Positions 36,047-43,773 of a stretch of DNA of 64,000 nucleotides are shown in pieces (positions within the stretch are counted from its first letter, which is position 1; each line of letters begins with the position of its first letter). The notes under the pieces were generated by a model that saw only the letters and a list, made by a program, of their open reading frames with translations, was not told the DNA's origin and searched no databases. The DNA is from Evtepia gabavorous. Its GTDB lineage: Bacteria; Bacillota; Clostridia; Oscillospirales; Oscillospiraceae. Position numbers and translations under genes: made by a program. Location of the stretch: assembly GCF_003425665.1 (NCBI RefSeq), contig NZ_QQRQ01000003.1, positions 62,001 through 126,000 of the forward strand. The letters are read 5' to 3'.

Positions 36047-36940
36047 TTATTCCTCCCTGTTATTGTTGTTTGTCTGTAGCGTTTCCGCTGCTTTTGCCTT
36101 ATCTTTACCGTCTCCGAAGCCGTAGCGGAAGCACACGGCTTTCGTCGAACAGGCGCGGATGCACATTCCGCAGCGGATGCACTCGGTATGGTTGGGCGTT
36201 TTCGTCACATCCACATCCATCTTGCAGGCTCTGGCGCATTTCCCGCAGGAGACGCACTTATTCTTATCCACCTTCATCTGGAAGAGGGACACCCGGTTGA
36301 ACAGCGCGTAGAACGCGCCAAGCGGGCAGAGCCACTTGCAGAACGGTCGGTAGAACAGTACGCTCAGCGCAATCACCGACAGCAGGATGCTGAATTTCCA
36401 TGCAAACAGCTTGCCCAGCGCCGCCCGGACGCCGGAATTGGCAAGGGACAGCGGGATGGCTCCCTCCAGCACGCCTTGGGGGCAGAGGTATTTGCAGAAG
36501 AACGGGTCTCCCATGCCAACATCGTTCACAAGGAACGCCGGTAGCAGGAAAACCATCACCAGCAGGACAGCGTATTTCAGGTATGTCAGCGGCTTCAGCC
36601 TCTTTGTGGAAAGCTTCTTCGTGGGGATTTTGTGCAGCAGCTCCTGAAACCAGCCGAAGGGGCATAGAAAGCCGCAGATAAAGCGCCCCAGCAGCACGCT
36701 CAGCAGAATGAGGAAGCCTGTGATATAGTAGGAGAAGCTGAACTTGGAAGACCCCACCACCGCCTGAAACGCCCCGATGGGGCAGGCCCCGGACGCCGCC
36801 GGACAGGAGTAGCAGTTCAGCCCCGGCACACAGACGGTCTTCCCCGCCCCCTGATACAGTCCGCCCTTGAGAAAGTTCGGCAGATGCAGGTTGGTCAGCA
36901 GCGTCGCCCCCGCCTGAATCCAGCCCCGGAAGCGGGACAT
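36047..36940 (-). CDS. Membrane-bound 4Fe-4S polyferredoxin (NapH-like)
   Basis: A 297-residue membrane protein with about five spans. Four short Cys motifs in loops (CYSCPAASGACPIGA, CGFLCPFGW, CKYLCPQG, CKWLCPLGA) and two C-terminal ferredoxin motifs (CVSCGKCARACKMD and CIRCGMCIRACS). Such proteins move electrons across the membrane. Here it is expected to replace CcdA as electron supply for the thioredoxin-like lipoprotein. The start is uncertain: ATG 36940 avoids overlap with the CXXC mini-gene upstream, but a GTG at 36982 is in frame. Confidence 0.87.
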   Translation of the reverse strand: MSRFRGWIQAGATLLTNLHLPNFLKGGLYQGAGKTVCVPGLNCYSCPAASGACPIGAFQAVVGSSKFSFSYYITGFLILLSVLLGRFICGFLCPFGWFQELLHKIPTKKLSTKRLKPLTYLKYAVLLVMVFLLPAFLVNDVGMGDPFFCKYLCPQGVLEGAIPLSLANSGVRAALGKLFAWKFSILLSVIALSVLFYRPFCKWLCPLGAFYALFNRVSLFQMKVDKNKCVSCGKCARACKMDVDVTKTPNHTECIRCGMCIRACSTKAVCFRYGFGDGKDKAKAAETLQTNNNNREE

Positions 36941-36965
36941 GGTCTGTGAAACGCCTGAAAACTTT

Positions 36966-37112
36966 TTACCCAATGCCCACACACTCCAGACATAATTTGA
37001 TTGCTTTGCTCAGCACTGTCGCCGCCTCGCCCCGCCAGACACCAAAGCACAGCATGGCGGCTCCGGCCATCAGCAGCACGATCTGCGCCGCGGCCTTTTT
37101 CCCGCAGCTCAT
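36966..37112 (-). CDS. CD1871A-type CXXC mini-protein
   Basis: A 48-residue protein starting MSCGKKAAAQ, with one membrane span and the tail CLECVGIG, whose CxxC is typical of CD1871A family proteins. The family usually lies next to a polyferredoxin and TlpA-like gene in clostridia, as here. It is the first gene of the operon. ATG 37112 lies nine bases after AAGGGTGA. A redox or metal-handling role at the membrane is inferred from the Cys pair. Confidence 0.8.
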   Translation of the reverse strand: MSCGKKAAAQIVLLMAGAAMLCFGVWRGEAATVLSKAIKLCLECVGIG

Positions 37113-37143
37113 TTTTCATCACCCTTTCCGATTTTCTGCCCCC

Positions 37144-37218
37144 ATCATAGCGCGGGAGAGTTAAAGTCTCTGTTAAGAACGAAAACTTAACGCAAACCTT
37201 ATCTGTTTTTGCTATAAT
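37144..37218. promoter_or_regulatory. Divergent promoter region with GTTAA operator repeats
   Basis: On the plus strand TGCTATAAT (37210-37218) is an extended -10 for the two-component genes. On the minus strand TATGAT (37144-37149) is a -10 for the msr operon; about ten bases upstream of it are TTTAAC and CTTAAC (plus-strand GTTAAA at 37160 and GTTAAG at 37172). A third, inverted copy is at 37186. The repeats resemble binding sites of PhoP/OmpR-type regulators. Confidence 0.55.
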
Positions 37219-37259
37219 GAAAGCAACACAAAAACGAAGAAACAAAAAGGAGGGCTCTC

Positions 37260-37937
37260 ATGCACCTTTTAGTAATTGAAGATGAACGCGCCCTGTGCGA
37301 GACCATCGTTCGCAGCCTGCGGCGGCTGGCCTACAGCGTGGACTACTGCTATGACGGCGAAAAGGCGCTGGCGCTTCTGGGCGTGGAACGATACGATCTG
37401 GTGCTTCTTGATCTGAATCTGCCGAAAAAGGACGGCATGACGGTGCTGCGCACCCTGCGGCAGACCGACCGGGAGACGCGGGTGCTGATCCTCTCCGCCC
37501 GCAGCGAAGTGGAGGACAAGGTGCAGGGGCTGGATGCCGGGGCGAACGACTATCTGGCGAAGCCCTTCCACTTGGCGGAGTTGGAGGCCCGCATCCGCAG
37601 CCTGACGTTGCGGCAGTTCACCCAGCAGGATGTGCTGCTAAGCTGCGGAGGCCTGACCTTTGACACCCGCTCCCGTACCGCCACCGTCAACGGGCAGACG
37701 CTGACGCTCACCCGGAAGGAAACTGGAATCCTGGAATACCTGATGGTGCATCAAGGAAGGCCAGTAAGTCAGGAGGAGCTGATGGATCACGTTTGGGAAA
37801 ATAGCGTGGACAGCTTCAGCAATTCCATTCGCGTCCACATCTCCGCCCTGCGCAAAAAGCTCCGCGCCGTGCTGGGCTATGACCCCATCCGCAACCGCAT
37901 CGGCGAGGGCTATCTGATGGGAGGCGAGGAGGAATGA
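37260..37937 (+). CDS. OmpR-family response regulator
   Basis: A 225-residue regulator. The receiver domain has the phosphoacceptor Asp in LVLLDLNLPKKDG (about residue 51) and Lys in DYLAKPFHLAELEA; the winged-helix output domain spans about 130-222 (LTRKETGILEYLM, ENSVDSFSNSIRVHISALRKK). ATG 37260 follows AAGGAGGG. It overlaps the kinase start by four bases (ATGA). It is divergent from the msrAB operon and is likely its regulator, using the GTTAA repeats in between. Confidence 0.93.
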   Translation: MHLLVIEDERALCETIVRSLRRLAYSVDYCYDGEKALALLGVERYDLVLLDLNLPKKDGMTVLRTLRQTDRETRVLILSARSEVEDKVQGLDAGANDYLAKPFHLAELEARIRSLTLRQFTQQDVLLSCGGLTFDTRSRTATVNGQTLTLTRKETGILEYLMVHQGRPVSQEELMDHVWENSVDSFSNSIRVHISALRKKLRAVLGYDPIRNRIGEGYLMGGEEE

Positions 37938-39085
37938 AGCGGCTTTCCCTGCAGTGGCGCATCACGCTGATGTCCGTCCTGCTCATCGGCATCACCTGCG
38001 TGGTCATGAATTTGCTGCTGTGCTCCTCCGGTGTGTACTATATGGACACCATTGCGGACAGTTTACAAGGCGGCGGCACGGTGATCCTGAATGATGGCGG
38101 AGCGGCGAGCTTTGACCCGCAACTCATAGCACCCAACGAGGAGTTGACCATCGTCGTCGATGGGGTGCAGGGGCGCTTCCGCACCACCAACTGGTACATC
38201 ACGGCGGCGGTAACGCTGCTCAGCGGCATCCTCGCCTATTTTGTCAGCGGACGCGCTCTCAAGCCCCTGCGCAGCTTTGTCTCGCAGGTGGAGCAGGTGC
38301 AGCTGAACAATCTTGCCGATATGAGGATCGATGAAGACGCTATTTCGGAGTTCCGGCAGCTGAGCCGCTCGTTCAACCAGATGCTGGAGCGGCTGAACAA
38401 CGCCTTTGCCGCCCAACGGCAGTTCACCGGCAACGCCGCCCACGAGCTGCGCACGCCGCTGGCGCTGATGCAGGCGCGGCTGGAGCTGTTTTCCGCGGAG
38501 CATCCCGACGTGCGGCCAGAGACGGCGGAGTTTCTCACCCTTCTGCGGGAGCAGACGGAGCGGCTGACCCAAATGACCAGAACGCTGCTGGAAATGAGCA
38601 ATCTGCGGCAGGTGGCGCGGAACGAGCAAATCCAGCTCGCCCCCATGATCGAGGAGATCTTCACGGACCTCGCCCCGCTGGCGGAGAAAAACGGCATCAC
38701 ACTGGAGGCGGAGGGTGACGGCATTATGACTGGCAGCGATGCACTGATCTACCGGCTGATCTTCAACCTGACGGAGAATGCTGTCAAGTACAACCGGCCG
38801 GGCGGCTCGGTACGGGTTTCTGTCACTCAGGAGCTGGAAAAGCTCCTGCTCCGCGTCTCCGACACCGGCTGCGGCATCCCGGAGGTGTATCAGCGCAGTA
38901 TCTTCCAGCCCTTCTTCCGGGTGGACAAGTCTCGCAGCCGGGAATACGGTGGCGCAGGACTGGGGCTCTCACTGGTATGGGAGATCGCCGACCTCCACGG
39001 CGGCTCCGTTTGGGTAGAGAAAAGTTCGGAGAAGGGCACTACCATTGCGGTGGGGTTGCCAACGCAACAATCAACGAAGCCCTAA
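37934..39085 (+). CDS. Sensor histidine kinase
   Basis: A 383-residue membrane kinase with two spans (about 10-32 and 75-97) around a short external loop of roughly 45 residues. HAMP-like linker, then HisKA with the His in NAAHELRTPLAL, and a HATPase domain with NLTENAVKYN, DTGCGIPE and GGAGLGLSL. The small external domain suggests sensing in or near the membrane. The start overlaps the response regulator. Signal could be oxidative damage or metal stress; this is inferred only from the adjacent msr operon. Confidence 0.92.
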   Translation: MKRLSLQWRITLMSVLLIGITCVVMNLLLCSSGVYYMDTIADSLQGGGTVILNDGGAASFDPQLIAPNEELTIVVDGVQGRFRTTNWYITAAVTLLSGILAYFVSGRALKPLRSFVSQVEQVQLNNLADMRIDEDAISEFRQLSRSFNQMLERLNNAFAAQRQFTGNAAHELRTPLALMQARLELFSAEHPDVRPETAEFLTLLREQTERLTQMTRTLLEMSNLRQVARNEQIQLAPMIEEIFTDLAPLAEKNGITLEAEGDGIMTGSDALIYRLIFNLTENAVKYNRPGGSVRVSVTQELEKLLLRVSDTGCGIPEVYQRSIFQPFFRVDKSRSREYGGAGLGLSLVWEIADLHGGSVWVEKSSEKGTTIAVGLPTQQSTKP

Positions 39086-39092
39086 AACCCTT

Positions 39093-39368
39093 TTATTCGT
39101 TTTTCGCCGCTTCGCTTGCCGCCCTGCGGCGTTCCTCTCTGTATGGGGCGGTCAGCCGGAAAGAGAAGCGTCCCTTTTCAATCTCAAATTCCTTGTAGCC
39201 CGTGTCCAGGTCTACGTCCGTCAGCTTGCAGACGGCAGGGTGTTTGCGGCTGTATGCGGTCAGCCTGTTTTTGAGGTCGGTGTTGTGGGTGCGGATGAAG
39301 ATGGTGGGGTCTTTCTCGTCAAAATAGATTTCGGTGGTCTTTTCCTGCTTGGTAAGTCCAGTTCTCAT
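39093..39368 (-). CDS. Conserved hypothetical protein
   Basis: A 91-residue charged protein with no family I recognise. It starts MRTGLTKQEKTTEIYFDEKD, has a central HNTDLKNRL helix and a basic tail. Its reading frame runs against the kinase gene and ends eight bases from it. ATG 39368 follows AAAGGATA. It lies in the region between cargo and relaxase, where small mobilisation-linked genes are common. Confidence 0.6.
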   Translation of the reverse strand: MRTGLTKQEKTTEIYFDEKDPTIFIRTHNTDLKNRLTAYSRKHPAVCKLTDVDLDTGYKEFEIEKGRFSFRLTAPYREERRRAASEAAKNE

Positions 39369-39463
39369 AGGCTTATCCTTTCTGCGGCTCTGTCACTCAA
39401 TAGGGGTGTTTTTCGGGGATTTTCTTCGGCTCTTGACTTGGGAAAAATGGCGATTTTCAAACA

Positions 39464-39503
39464 GGAGCGCGCCGGACGATGTCTGCCCTGTCCGACGCGC
39501 TCC
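39464..39503 (-). terminator. Terminator-like hairpin after the element 3 relaxase
   Basis: GGAGCGCGCCGGAC (39464) pairs with GTCCGACGCGCTCC (39490) with one mismatch around a 12-base loop. On the minus strand only a short T stretch follows, so termination may be weak. Confidence 0.6.
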
Positions 39504-39542
39504 CATTCGATAAAATGCGTTTTTTCCGGCTCTACACAGGAA

Positions 39543-40805
39543 TCAGCGAGCTTCGTCCCTCGTGACCGCTTTTTCTCTGCGCGGATGGAAGAATCGCCAC
39601 AGATTATTACGCTGAATTACATCCTCATAGCTGCGGACTTTCCCGCGTAGCTCCGTATTTTCACGCTCCAATTCTGCCGCACGGAGCTTGCTGTGGACAG
39701 ACTTATAATCAGAAATTTCCTGTTTCAAACTGTCAATCTCAGCCTTGAGCTTTGCAATCAGTTTGTTTGCCGCATCCAACGCCTTTTGCAGTTTGGATTC
39801 CTTTTTCTCTGCTGTAACGTACTTCTTTGCCAGAGTGGAAAGTCGGCCAAAGTCCTCACGCTCCACGGCAACTTTGGATGAGAAGGGAATGGACGTTGCC
39901 ACGATTTTTTCGATAGACCGCACATCGACCCGCTGGTTCTGGATTTTTTCAATTTTGCTTCCAAGCGTTGCTGCCTGCTTTTCCTGCTGACGGTTCTGCT
40001 CTGTGAATTCTGCCAGCCGCGCCTGTTCCTGCTGCACCTTGAACTGCGTCACCGTCAGGTGTTCCTCGGAGCTGCCGCGTTCGCCTCGCTCCACATCGTC
40101 ATACCCTGCCTTTCGCATGGCGGCGAAGAAATCATCTTGCAGAACGGAATAGGATTTTCGGAGCACAGTTTTTCCGTTTGCGTTCAGCAGCGGTTTTCCG
40201 TTTTCGTCCAGTGCGGGCTTGGAATCCCACTTCTTGCTCATGCTGACCTGCTGTATCGTTTCCTTGACCGTCCCCACCAGAGATTTATCCTTGCAGCGTT
40301 TCGACCACAGGATTTGCTTTTCCACGACGGGAATGTAGACCACATGAAGGTGATAGTGGTACACGTCCTGCCCCAGCGCGTCGGACATGGCGCGGTTGCG
40401 CTCGTCGGCGTGCATGACCGCCGAAAGGATGTACTGCTCACCGCCGACGATTTCTATTGCGGATTTGTAAGCATCGGTGTAAAATTGTTTTGCGAAGTCA
40501 TAGCCGCCGTGATTATGAAAATAGGCGGTGTTTACGTCAAAGACCAGCTCGCCGTAAAGAAAGGCATCCTCTTTCAATCCACGGGTGGAGATGATCCCGT
40601 CCTTTTTCAACTGCTCAGACATCTCCGCATATCCGGCGGTCGGTTTCTTGAAATGGACATTGAGGTGCGTTCTCTCCGGGACAATATCCTGATTGACATA
40701 GGATTCCTTTTCCCGTTCGTTGTGCTGCTGCGCGTTGCCGATTTTGGCAGCCGTCAGCCTCATATTTCTTGCGCTGGTACGGTGAATACCGTCGCCTCTT
40801 GCCAT
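39543..40805 (-). CDS. mobV: MOBV-family relaxase of element 3
   Basis: A 420-residue relaxase. The N-terminus (RTSARNMRLTAAKIGNAQQHN) and RTHLNVHF fit the family. The catalytic region near residue 130-160 reads MHADERNRAMSD...YHYHLHVVYIP, a variant of HxDE...HxH in which the second part is displaced. Long coiled-coil segments occupy the C-terminal half, followed by a basic tail. It is not closely similar to the element 2 relaxase, showing exchange of the mobilisation module. ATG 40805 follows AGGAGG. The hairpins upstream are its candidate nick region. Confidence 0.88.
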   Translation of the reverse strand: MARGDGIHRTSARNMRLTAAKIGNAQQHNEREKESYVNQDIVPERTHLNVHFKKPTAGYAEMSEQLKKDGIISTRGLKEDAFLYGELVFDVNTAYFHNHGGYDFAKQFYTDAYKSAIEIVGGEQYILSAVMHADERNRAMSDALGQDVYHYHLHVVYIPVVEKQILWSKRCKDKSLVGTVKETIQQVSMSKKWDSKPALDENGKPLLNANGKTVLRKSYSVLQDDFFAAMRKAGYDDVERGERGSSEEHLTVTQFKVQQEQARLAEFTEQNRQQEKQAATLGSKIEKIQNQRVDVRSIEKIVATSIPFSSKVAVEREDFGRLSTLAKKYVTAEKKESKLQKALDAANKLIAKLKAEIDSLKQEISDYKSVHSKLRAAELERENTELRGKVRSYEDVIQRNNLWRFFHPRREKAVTRDEAR

Positions 40806-40883
40806 AGGCAGTTTACCTCCTGATTTCAGATTGTGCAGGACGGGGGCAGCTTTCGAGGGAGCACTTCTGCGGAAGTGTAATAA

Positions 40884-40939
40884 CCCACTATGATACTTTC
40901 AACCTGCGGCTGCAAAGTATCGTGGGCTCTCCGAGGGGG
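40884..40939. other. Candidate transfer origin of element 3
   Basis: A hairpin with GATACTTT/AAAGTATC and outer CCCAC/GTGGG arms (40884-40926) carries CCTGCGGC in its loop and is followed by CTCTCCGAGGGGG (40927). The same two motifs appear in the same order in element 2 at 29402-29454. It lies about 80 bases upstream of the relaxase start. The rest of 40940-41179 has no recognisable gene. Confidence 0.5.
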
Positions 40940-41201
40940 AACGGGGTATGCGGCTTCTGCGGAAGCCTCTGCCGTGGCTTGCAAGTAGTACCCACTTTGC
41001 AAAATCCACGGCGTGACCGCCAGCCTTTCAGCAATCAAATTTGCTTCAACGCTGCCGCCCACAGGCAGAGAGAATTTTGAAAATCCTCTCCGCCATCCAT
41101 CTCAAAATCTGCTAGTTTTTCGATGGGGACGGGGATGCGAGGGGCTGTGTCAGCTAATGCTTTGCCTTGTCTGCCAGCAACAGGAGCGTGGCACGCTCCT
41201 G

Positions 41202-41456
41202 TCACAGTTCCCAAGGAGGAGTAGTCCATCGGTAGCTCTGCGGCACTCCACGCCGGTCAAGATACTCCTGCCGCGCCTGCTCCCGTTCTTCTTCGGTGGG
41301 AGCAGTCTTGTACCGGGAATAGATCTGCCGGTTCAGCATGGCGTCGAGCTTTTGCTCCAAGCCCTGCCGGATTTCTTCTTCATAATCGTCTTCGCCCCGC
41401 AGATGATACATGGCGAGGTCGATGAACAGATCATAGGGGATTTATACGCTTTTCAT
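41202..41456 (-). pseudogene. Broken repA-adjacent accessory gene (stop at codon 5)
   Basis: Homologue of the intact gene at 16387-16620. The frame starts MKSV at ATG 41456, then codon 5 is TAA (41442-41444) where element 1 has CAA for Gln. Past the stop the frame is open to 41202 and keeps EEEIRQGLEQKLDAM and KTAPTEEEREQARQEYL. A restart at the internal ATG 41411 could give a 69-residue product. The palindrome at 41180-41202 overlaps its stop codon. A genuine nonsense mutation or a base-call error cannot be told apart here. Confidence 0.75.
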
Positions 41457-41476
41457 TTTCCTATCCTTTCCTATCC

Positions 41477-41549
41477 GCGACGGTCGCAACGATTGCGACG
41501 GTTGCTTTGATGGCATCATTTCCACCGTCGCGACCGTCGCAGTCGTCGC
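41477..41549. repeat. Iteron array of element 3 (3 + 3 nine-base repeats)
   Basis: GCGACGGTC, GCAACGATT, GCGACGGTT (41477-41503) face CACCGTCGC, GACCGTCGC, AGTCGTCGC (41523-41549) across 19 bases. Placement between repA and the small gene is the same as in element 1. Confidence 0.65.
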
Positions 41550-41556
41550 GCTTTCA

Positions 41557-42729
41557 TCAGTCGATTACTTCGTACTCAACATTGTCGATTATCATATAGG
41601 TGAGCTTCACCTGCCGCCCGGAGTGCTTGGCCCTGTTCTCATACCTCACATGGTACTCGTCCAGCAGCCTGCCGGATTTTACGTTCAGGTATTTGGTGAG
41701 AGCGTTTGCCGCCATGCCCGTATTCACCGCTTCCGCAAGCTCGGTCGGACTGCCTGCCCATTCTCTGCTTTCGGAGGAAACAAGCTGGGAAACCGTATCC
41801 AATACAGGGTCGGGCGGCTCCTGATAAGGCTCGTTCTCCGTCCGTTCAAGGCTCCATATCTGCGTGTCGGCATCTTTTTTCAGATATAGAATCTGATCCT
41901 GTTGATCTCGCCCCACGGCATCGACCGTGGCCTCCAATGCTGTCCGTTTTTTCTTCTGCATCAGGAGTGCTCCGTCTGCACAACCAAGAAGTCCCGTCGT
42001 GCCGGAGATCGTTTCAAAGCTGTCTCCGGCTGGCTGTTTTCTTGTGTGATGAACGGTAACGATGCAAATGCTGTGCCTGTCCGCAAAACGCTTGAGCTTT
42101 CCGATGATCTCATAGTCGCTGGCGTAGCTGTAAGCCTCGCCGCCAGCTTCTCTGATCTTCTGCATGGTGTCAATGATAACCAGCTTCGTGTCGGGGTGTT
42201 CCTTTATGAAATTCTCAAGCTGCTCGTCAAGACCGTTTCCGATTTTGTTTGCTGCCGTTGCAAAATGCAGGCTGGCAGTATCCGCCACGCCGTACATCAT
42301 AAACATTCGACTCTGGATTCTCTGGAAATCATCCTCCAGTGCAAGGTACAGAACCGTACCCTGATGGACTTCATAGCCCCACAGCCTTTGCCCTGTGCTG
42401 ACATGGTAGGCAAGCTGCGCTACCAGAAATGATTTTCCGATTTTGGGTGCTCCTGCGAGGATATATGCCCCGGAGTAGAGCAGACCGTCTATGACGGGCG
42501 GTCTGCTCTTGTAGGCGGTCTGATACAGCTCTGTCATGGAAACGGTATGAAGATAATGTGGGTCGTTCATGCGCCGGATTTTCTCGCGCATTTCCTCAAT
42601 ATTTCCCTCTGGGGGATTGCTTTCGCAGGTTTCATGTAGTATGCTCTGGTTAGTTGAATTGTGAGGCGGCTGCCCTCCATCTGCGCCAACAGATGGGATG
42701 AGGGCGGTCGTTTTCTCATTATCCGTCAT
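41557..42729 (-). CDS. RepA-like AAA ATPase of element 3
   Basis: A 390-residue RecA-fold ATPase, strongly similar to RepA of element 1 over its whole length. It has GAPKIGKSFLVAQLAYHVS, LVIIDTMQKIREAGGEAYSY and VTVHHTRKQ. ATG 42729 is preceded by GGAGGTGAG and overlaps the xis stop by 11 bases; a start at 42738 would sit too close to that site. It is expected to work on the iterons directly downstream. In this element it follows xis directly, with no ribbon-helix-helix gene between. Confidence 0.85.
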   Translation of the reverse strand: MTDNEKTTALIPSVGADGGQPPHNSTNQSILHETCESNPPEGNIEEMREKIRRMNDPHYLHTVSMTELYQTAYKSRPPVIDGLLYSGAYILAGAPKIGKSFLVAQLAYHVSTGQRLWGYEVHQGTVLYLALEDDFQRIQSRMFMMYGVADTASLHFATAANKIGNGLDEQLENFIKEHPDTKLVIIDTMQKIREAGGEAYSYASDYEIIGKLKRFADRHSICIVTVHHTRKQPAGDSFETISGTTGLLGCADGALLMQKKKRTALEATVDAVGRDQQDQILYLKKDADTQIWSLERTENEPYQEPPDPVLDTVSQLVSSESREWAGSPTELAEAVNTGMAANALTKYLNVKSGRLLDEYHVRYENRAKHSGRQVKLTYMIIDNVEYEVID

Positions 42730-42922
42730 TACGCTCACCTCCGGGAATCTGGAAGCCGTAGAACTTCTGCTTGAAATACTGGGCAGGGCATTTTCCGGCT
42801 ACGGTCAGATAGCCCTGGGATTTCAGCTCCCTGTTCATTTCCCGGACGATCTGATACGCCTTGCTGCGGCTGATTCCCATGATCTCTGCCACCTCTGACG
42901 CTGTGATAAACTGTGCTCTCAT
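42719..42922 (-). CDS. xis: Excisionase-like protein of element 3
   Basis: A 67-residue winged helix-turn-helix protein (ASEVAEIMGISRSKAYQIV, QYFKQKFYG) homologous to the Xis-like proteins of elements 1 and 2. ATG 42922 follows GGAGGTACT. It is divergent from the repressor and forms an operon with repA. As the integrase is on the other strand in this element, it may regulate as well as direct excision. Confidence 0.78.
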   Translation of the reverse strand: MRAQFITASEVAEIMGISRSKAYQIVREMNRELKSQGYLTVAGKCPAQYFKQKFYGFQIPGGERNDG

Positions 42923-43076
42923 AGTACCTCCTGTTTCAATGTGATCTGCCTCGGCCTGCGTATCTTTTGTTCATCCCCCTTTCTCCAGCCTCTCCGAAAT
43001 ACGCACCCTGAGTACATATTTTATTATACGCACACAAGGTGCATTTATCAAGCCTTTAGAAAATAAAAATATGTAC

Positions 43077-43105
43077 TTGCAATTCGCTTTATTCTGTGAT
43101 ATGAT
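43077..43105 (+). promoter_or_regulatory. Repressor-integrase promoter of element 3
   Basis: TTGCAA (43077) and TATGAT (43100) are 17 bases apart, just upstream of the repressor gene. ATACGCAC occurs twice in the AT-rich interval 43000-43040 and may be operator sequence. Confidence 0.6.
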
Positions 43106-43125
43106 ATGGACGAGGTGAATCAGAT

Positions 43126-43731
43126 ATGGACAATTTCGATTATCCCGCCATTGGGCAGAGAATCAAGCAGCTCCGAAAACGCAAGGGGCTGAACCAGACC
43201 GAACTGGCACAAATGCTGAAAAAATCTCTCCGCACCGTACAGAAGTACGAAACTGGAGAGATCGAAGTGTCGATTGCCGTTGTCAATCAGATTGCCGACC
43301 TGTTGGATTCAACGCCGACCTATATCCTCGGCTACGAATCCAGTACAACGCAGATCAGAACGCTTTCCGACGTGATGGACTTTCTCTTTAAGCTGGAAAC
43401 GGTAGAAGGCATCGACTTCAAGATCGACGTGCAGAAGCCACCCCGCCGCAAGCAGTGGGAATGTTCCATTTCCTTTGACGGAAAGAGCATGGCAGAGTTC
43501 AACGCCGATATGTGCCTGTTCCTTGAGCAGTGGGAGGACGAACGCAGCGAGCTTCGCGCCTATAACTCCACGCAGGCAGCATATAAGCGCTGGAAGGAGC
43601 AGACGCTTGCATACTATGCCGCGAACGCAGTCAAATGCACAGAGCCGGAAGAACTTGACCGTGATGAACTAATTGCAAGACGGACAGAGCTTTTGGAAAA
43701 GGAATACGGTAAAAACGAGAGTAATGAGTAA
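43126..43731 (+). CDS. XRE-family regulator of element 3
   Basis: A 201-residue protein with an N-terminal helix-turn-helix (IGQRIKQLRKRKGLNQTELAQ; VQKYETGEIEVS) and an unassigned C-terminal domain rich in Glu and Trp. It differs from the repressors of elements 1 and 2 beyond the DNA-binding part, so this module was replaced. ATG 43126 follows GAGGTGAA. The integrase gene follows 42 bases downstream on the same strand, so the regulator and the recombinase appear co-transcribed, unlike in the other two elements. Confidence 0.85.
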   Translation: MDNFDYPAIGQRIKQLRKRKGLNQTELAQMLKKSLRTVQKYETGEIEVSIAVVNQIADLLDSTPTYILGYESSTTQIRTLSDVMDFLFKLETVEGIDFKIDVQKPPRRKQWECSISFDGKSMAEFNADMCLFLEQWEDERSELRAYNSTQAAYKRWKEQTLAYYAANAVKCTEPEELDRDELIARRTELLEKEYGKNESNE

Positions 43732-43773
43732 ATAACCCCATCAAAGCCTGATTCTTGAGGGAAGGAGGTAAAA

